Below the pieces are notes generated by a model. That model did no database searches, had not been told where the DNA came from, and saw nothing but the letters and a program-made list of their open reading frames with translations. A stretch of 46,388 nucleotides of DNA, taken from assembly GCA_005889405.1 (NCBI GenBank), contig VBFY01000056.1:1-46388 (forward strand). The letters run 5' to 3'. How positions within the stretch are numbered: position 1 is the first letter of the stretch; the number at the start of each line of letters is the position of its first letter. The translations under genes and the position numbers were made by a program. This document shows, piece after piece, positions 41,128 through 46,388 of this stretch. This DNA is from Chloroflexota bacterium (lineage in GTDB: Bacteria; Chloroflexota; Limnocylindria; P2-11E).

Positions 41128-41567
41128 CCGCATCCGCCGACTACACACGCGCGAACGATGAGAGCCGCGCGCGGCTTCGTGCGATCATCTCGCGCCTCGA
41201 CCGCGGCCAGCTCGCGACGAACGTGATGGAAGGCTGGTCCGCTTCGACGCTGCTGGCGCATGTCGCGTTCTGGGACCGCTTCACGCTTCAGCGCTGGCAG
41301 AGCCGGCTCGCCGGCAACGTGGTTCCCGACATCGGTCCGCTCGCGGACGCGCTCAACGACGCAGCCGTTCCGATGTGGAATGCGGTGCCGCCGGAAGTCG
41401 CGACCCGCGAGGCGGCGGCGGCGGCCGAAGCGGTCGACAGGTTCGTCGCCGCGCTACCACCGGACGTGATCGCCGAGGTCCTCGCAGAGGGACGCCCGCG
41501 ATGGATCGCGCGGTCGGAGCACCGCCGGGAGCATCTCGAGCAGATCGAGCGCGCGCTCGCACGCTGA
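41124..41567 (+). CDS. DinB-like / maleylpyruvate isomerase N-terminal-type protein
   Basis: 147 residues from GTG 41124, which overlaps the DUF885 stop (GTGA). It is a small helical-bundle protein with TRANDESRARLRAIISRLD, then EGWSASTLLAHVAFWDRFTL, containing the His typical of the DinB/MDMPI metal site, and a C-terminal RSEHRREHLEQIERAL that supplies further His residues. Such proteins bind a divalent metal and often act as thiol-dependent transferases. The thiol and substrate are unknown. Confidence 0.8.
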   Translation: MTASADYTRANDESRARLRAIISRLDRGQLATNVMEGWSASTLLAHVAFWDRFTLQRWQSRLAGNVVPDIGPLADALNDAAVPMWNAVPPEVATREAAAAAEAVDRFVAALPPDVIAEVLAEGRPRWIARSEHRREHLEQIERALAR

Positions 41568-41629
41568 TCAGGCGGGCGCTCAAGCGTCCGAGCGCTTTGT
41601 GATCAAGTGCTGCTAATACATTCGCTCGT

Positions 41630-42220
41630 ATGCCGCCCAGCATCTTCGACGCGCCACTCTATCTGTTCGTCGTCGTCCTCGGCATCGCGCTCATCGTCCT
41701 CGCGCGATGGGCAGCGCGCCGAAAAGGAACACGGTGGGAGACATTCGTCGCGCTTCGTGTGGGCGACGTGCTGTTCACAGAAGTCGTCGGCGCGTTCCTG
41801 ATCGGCTTCGGGATCGGTGCTCTCATCGTGCCGCAGCTCGACTCCCCCGGACCCACCGGGCCGCCCGGGCGCCCCGGCCCCCCGTCGCGTTTCGGCGGTG
41901 CCCTGGCCGGCAGCCGATTGCCGTTCCTGCTTGGGATCGTCTTGGCGGCCATCACCGCCGTTGTGCGGATCGACTGGACCGACCACCTGCTGCGTGGCCC
42001 GTCGAAAGGAAACTCGCTCACGACATACATCGGGTGGGACGCGAGAGTGGTAGCGCCGATCCGGGCCGGCGAATTCGGTGAGATCGCGATGCCCGACGGA
42101 TCCGGAAATGTGATGTCGGTCGTCGCGACCGCGGACACCGACATCGCGCTGGGCACGCGCGTTCGGGTCACTGGAACGAAAGATCTGAACCTCGTCGTCG
42201 CGCCCATTCGCCCCGGCTGA
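41630..42220 (+). CDS. Membrane protein with short collagen-like run and NfeD-like C-terminus
   Basis: 196 residues from ATG 41630. A first helix (APLYLFVVVLGIALIVLA) is followed by basic residues, a second helix (LFTEVVGAFLIGFGIGALIV), a Gly-Pro-rich linker GPTGPPGRPGPP (four G-x-y triplets), a third helix (LPFLLGIVLAAITAVV), then a soluble part (~130-196) with WDARVVAPIRAGEFGEIAM and LGTRVRVTGTKDLNLVV, like the OB-fold ending of NfeD proteins. NfeD proteins accompany membrane stomatins; no stomatin gene is next to it. Confidence 0.7.
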   Translation: MPPSIFDAPLYLFVVVLGIALIVLARWAARRKGTRWETFVALRVGDVLFTEVVGAFLIGFGIGALIVPQLDSPGPTGPPGRPGPPSRFGGALAGSRLPFLLGIVLAAITAVVRIDWTDHLLRGPSKGNSLTTYIGWDARVVAPIRAGEFGEIAMPDGSGNVMSVVATADTDIALGTRVRVTGTKDLNLVVAPIRPG

Positions 42221-42329
42221 CGCCGCGCTGGGTAGAGCTACTCCTCCGCCCGGAGTTGTGCTCGACTCTCGTTCGGCATCGGCCATTGTCTCTGCCCAAC
42301 TCGCCGCGCTTGACGCGGTCCGTTACGCT

Positions 42330-42347
42330 CGCGCGGCAAGCCGCGCG
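42330..42347. other. Inverted repeat CGCGCGGC-AA-GCCGCGCG
   Basis: A perfect 8-bp inverted repeat with a 2-base centre ends 30 bp before the ku start, so it would fold in the leader or serve as a protein site. The rest of the 157-bp gap 42221-42377 shows no gene. Confidence 0.35.
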
Positions 42348-42377
42348 CAAAAGAGAACAAGCGGCTGGGGGTGGCGA

Positions 42378-43256
42378 ATGCCTCGTTCGATCTGGCGTGG
42401 AGTCATGAGCTTCGGGATGGTCGCCATCCCCGTGCGGCTCTATCTGGCGACCGAGAGCAGCAGCAAGGTCTCGTTCAATCTCCTTTGTCCCGAGCACAAG
42501 TCACGCATCAAGAACAAGCGCTGGTGCCCCGAGGGCGATCATGAGGTCGCCTGGGGCGACGTCGTCCGCGGTTACGAGTACGAGAAGGGAAGCTATGTCG
42601 AGCTGACCGACGAGGATCTCGAGAAGCTCCCGCTGCACAGCAGCAAGGCGATCGACATCGCCGGCTTCATCGAGAACAAGGAGCTGCCAGGCGAACTCTA
42701 TTTCCAGTCCGCGTACTACCTTGAGCCCGAGAAATCGGCCGCCAAGCCCTACGCACTCCTTAAGAAGACGCTCGAGAAGACCGAGCGCGTGGCCATCGCG
42801 AAGTTCGCCCTCCGGGATCGCGAGCGACTGGTCTCGGTGCGCTCGCATGATGGCGTCCTGGTGATGAACACGCTCCATTGGCCGGACGAGATCCGCTCGA
42901 CCGAGGAGCTCGAGCTTCCCGAGGACGTGAAGGTGAGTCCACCCGAGATCAAGATGGCTGAGAACCTCGTCGGCATGATGGCGATGAAGTTCGAGCCTGA
43001 CGAGTTCAAGGACGAGTACAAGAAGGCCGTCATGGAGCTCGTGGAGGCCAAGGTCGAGAAGCGCCAGATCATCGAGGCGCCAGAGCCGGAGGCCGAGACG
43101 ACGGTGGTCGACCTCATGTCCGCGCTCAAGGCGTCGGTGGAGAAGGCGAAGAAGGGCGAAACCGCGCGCGGCCGCGAGAGCCGCGGCGGGCACGAGTCGC
43201 TCGTGAACAAAAAGACGACCGCGCGCGAGAAGAGCGCGCGAAAGAAGGCTTCCTAA
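42378..43256 (+). CDS. ku: Ku homologue, NHEJ end-binding protein
   Basis: 292 residues from ATG 42378, with a G-rich ribosome site; the frame is open upstream without coding character. The start SIWRGVMSFGMVAIPVRLY is the family hallmark, followed by CPEHKSRIKNKRWCPEGDHE, VVRGYEYEKGSYVELTDEDL and the bridge region. The C-terminal ~45 residues are a Lys/Arg/Glu-rich tail (KKTTAREKSARKKAS), often involved in DNA or LigD contact. Ku dimers encircle DNA ends and recruit LigD. It precedes a second ligase by 27 bp. Confidence 0.96.
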   Translation: MPRSIWRGVMSFGMVAIPVRLYLATESSSKVSFNLLCPEHKSRIKNKRWCPEGDHEVAWGDVVRGYEYEKGSYVELTDEDLEKLPLHSSKAIDIAGFIENKELPGELYFQSAYYLEPEKSAAKPYALLKKTLEKTERVAIAKFALRDRERLVSVRSHDGVLVMNTLHWPDEIRSTEELELPEDVKVSPPEIKMAENLVGMMAMKFEPDEFKDEYKKAVMELVEAKVEKRQIIEAPEPEAETTVVDLMSALKASVEKAKKGETARGRESRGGHESLVNKKTTAREKSARKKAS

Positions 43257-43283
43257 GCAAGGTCCGCTCGATATGCTCGGCGA

Positions 43284-44348
43284 GTGCGAGGTGACACGCG
43301 CTCGCCGGGCGGCGAGCATCCCACACTCCTCGAGGTCGGCGATGCGCAGGCCGGGCTCCCGCGCGATCTCATCCCGATGCGACCTCGCCTCGCGGCGAGC
43401 GCGTTCAACTCGCCGGACCACCTGTTCGAGCTGAAATGGGACGGCATCCGCGCCATCGCGTCGATGGACCGCGGACGCCTGCGTCTGGCCGACCGCGGCG
43501 CCGGTGACCTGCTGCCGCTGGTGCCCGAGCTTGCGGAACTGCCGGTGCCCGAGGGCACGGTCCTCGACGGCGAGATCGTCGTGTGCGACTCGCGCGGGCG
43601 CCCGAGCTATGACCTCCTGACCGGTCGGCTCGGCCCGAAAGCCGCCAAACGCGGGCGCGGGCCGGTCTTCGTGGCGTTCGACCTGCTTTACGAAGATCGC
43701 CGGCCCCTGCTTGGGCGACCCCTTGAAGAACGCCGGCGCCGGCTGACTGCGCTCGGCATGCGCAGCCGCTCGCTCGCCGTGCCCGAGCACCTCGCCGAGG
43801 ACGGCGAGCCGTTCCTTGACGTCGTCGCCGAATACGGTCTCGAGGGGATCGTCGCGAAGCGTCGCGACAGCCCGTACATCCCCGGCACGCGCAGCGGCGA
43901 CTGGCTCAAGTGCCATGTCACACCGCGCGCGGACGTCGTCCTCGGCGCTCTCGTCGAGGACGAACGGCGCGGTGCGGTCCGCGCGCTTTGCGGGATGTAC
44001 ACGGGCGACATCCTCGCGTTCGTCGGCGAGGCGTACGTACCACCGTATCTCGGACGGTGGCTCGACGAAGCGACGCGCGATTTCACCGCCGACGTATCGC
44101 CGTTCGCGACGCCGCTGCCATTACGAACGGGCCTGCGCTGGCTGCGCCCGCGCATCGTCGCCATCGTCGAGCACGCCGGCGAGACCGGTGAGCTGCGCGA
44201 CGCACGATTTCGCGCACTGCGGTTCGATGGCCGGCTCGACGATTGCCGCGTCGATGAGCCGATCGAGATGGAATCGGCGCCGCCACGGTCCGGAAGCGAA
44301 CGTCCGCGTCTCATGGTGCTTCATTCATTGCCATTCGGACCGGAGTGA
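43284..44348 (+). CDS. Stand-alone ATP-dependent DNA ligase
   Basis: 354 residues from GTG 43284. It is a nucleotidyltransferase plus OB-fold ligase: motif I LFELKWDGIRA (Lys51), motif III VFVAFDLLY, motif IV EGIVAKRR (Lys192) and a C-terminal OB region ending VAIVEHAGETGELRDARF and RALRFDG. Motif V reads DWLKCH (Lys209, His211) rather than the usual WxKxK, so its second lysine is changed. It resembles the ligase part of LigD or LigC-type enzymes. Placed right after ku, it is probably a backup or lesion-specific ligase in end joining or excision repair. Confidence 0.92.
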   Translation: MRGDTRSPGGEHPTLLEVGDAQAGLPRDLIPMRPRLAASAFNSPDHLFELKWDGIRAIASMDRGRLRLADRGAGDLLPLVPELAELPVPEGTVLDGEIVVCDSRGRPSYDLLTGRLGPKAAKRGRGPVFVAFDLLYEDRRPLLGRPLEERRRRLTALGMRSRSLAVPEHLAEDGEPFLDVVAEYGLEGIVAKRRDSPYIPGTRSGDWLKCHVTPRADVVLGALVEDERRGAVRALCGMYTGDILAFVGEAYVPPYLGRWLDEATRDFTADVSPFATPLPLRTGLRWLRPRIVAIVEHAGETGELRDARFRALRFDGRLDDCRVDEPIEMESAPPRSGSERPRLMVLHSLPFGPE

Positions 44349-44357
44349 AGCGCGAAC

Positions 44358-44819
44358 TTGTCACAGGCCCACGGGCGCTCCGTGTTGGATCTGGCGTGGG
44401 CGGAGCTGGGCCGGTTCGTCGTTGGATCGTTCGCACTCGTGTTCGCGGTCGGGTGCGTCGCGATCGTCATCGTGGCCCTGTGGACGCGCATGGATGCCGG
44501 ATGGCGATTGCTATTCGGATCGGCAGCACTGGCGGCGCTGTTCTTCGCGATGCGACGCGTTCGAACGATCAGGCGGCTGTGTGATCACGGGGTGGAGGTC
44601 GAGGCGCACCTCTTGCGCGTCTGGGACAGCCAGGGCAGCGAGACGGACTTCCGTCACGCCGATTACGCGTATGAATACGGAGGCCGTTCATACGAATTCA
44701 CGGTGCGCGGTGTCGACTTCTTCATGAGTTTCGCGACGCGTTACGGCGAAAGAGTCAGAGTCCTCCTCGATCCGGAGCAGCCCGAGACTTCAGTGATCCT
44801 CGGGACCATGTACCATTAG
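44358..44819 (+). CDS. Membrane protein with DUF3592-like domain
   Basis: Up to 153 residues from TTG 44358; a GTG at 44382 is an alternative start. Two membrane helices (FVVGSFALVFAVGCVAIVIVALW and LLFGSAALAALFFAMR) are followed by a soluble domain of ~80 residues with GVEVEAHLLRVWD, DYAYEYGGRSYEFTV and GERVRVLLDPEQPETSVIL. That pattern, a small beta domain ending in VxVxYDPxxPxxs, is the DUF3592 type. It lies between the ligase and pyrG. Confidence 0.75.
   Translation: MSQAHGRSVLDLAWAELGRFVVGSFALVFAVGCVAIVIVALWTRMDAGWRLLFGSAALAALFFAMRRVRTIRRLCDHGVEVEAHLLRVWDSQGSETDFRHADYAYEYGGRSYEFTVRGVDFFMSFATRYGERVRVLLDPEQPETSVILGTMYH

Positions 44820-46388
<1,569 letters not shown>

Overview
This is a 46.4 kb stretch of a high-GC bacterial chromosome, densely coding on both strands, with many GTG and TTG starts and genes coupled through 1-10 base overlaps. 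The gene set points to a free-living aerobe with a monoderm or atypical envelope: SpoIID/LytB-like, sortase-like, M23 and RlpA-like wall proteins, lipoproteins, a proton-pumping NADH dehydrogenase and a Ku/LigD repair system. A Chloroflexota-type lineage or a deep actinobacterial relative would fit. That placement is inference; no rRNA lies in the window.

Layout. 1-9.3 kb is mostly envelope genes: a secreted BNR-repeat protein cut by the window edge, a lipoprotein/membrane-protein pair, a SpoIID/LytB-like protein, an M23 peptidase with a propeller domain, and small membrane proteins. 9.4-16.7 kb is mixed: amidase, HD-domain protein, membrane-anchored LuxR-type regulator, zinc-ribbon protein, KGG-repeat stress-type protein, RlpA-like protein with an N-terminal zinc finger, a sortase-like protein with Ser in place of the catalytic Cys, and an M24 aminopeptidase. 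16.7-24.4 kb is one minus-strand complex I operon in the order nuoA-C-H-J-K-L-M-N, tightly overlapped, with nuoB, nuoD, nuoI and nuoEFG absent.

24.4-29.8 kb holds a LysM/M23 peptidase behind a promoter with two perfect palindromes, a structured intergenic region, then a radical-SAM-like protein without cluster cysteines followed by obg-nadD-rsfS, and a cupin. 29.87-31.9 kb looks like a small decayed island: a tRNA-Ala(CGC) gene, degenerate copies of its 3' part, a gene-poor stretch, a vapBC-type module whose toxin is frameshifted, and an HNH-like zinc protein.

31.9-46.4 kb holds an aldehyde dehydrogenase, a two-component operon with a small membrane protein, an APH-like kinase, an alpha/beta hydrolase, and a non-homologous end-joining region (LigD with PE-LIG-POL order, Ku, and a second ATP-dependent ligase) interleaved with DUF885, DinB-like and NfeD-like genes. 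It ends in pyrG, cut by the right edge.

No CRISPR array, insertion sequence, prophage module or rRNA was seen. The most distinctive points are the radical-SAM-like protein lacking its cysteine motif beside obg, the complex I operon that skips nuoB/D/I without leaving gaps, the Cys-to-Ser sortase-like protein, and the tRNA-anchored remnant island.
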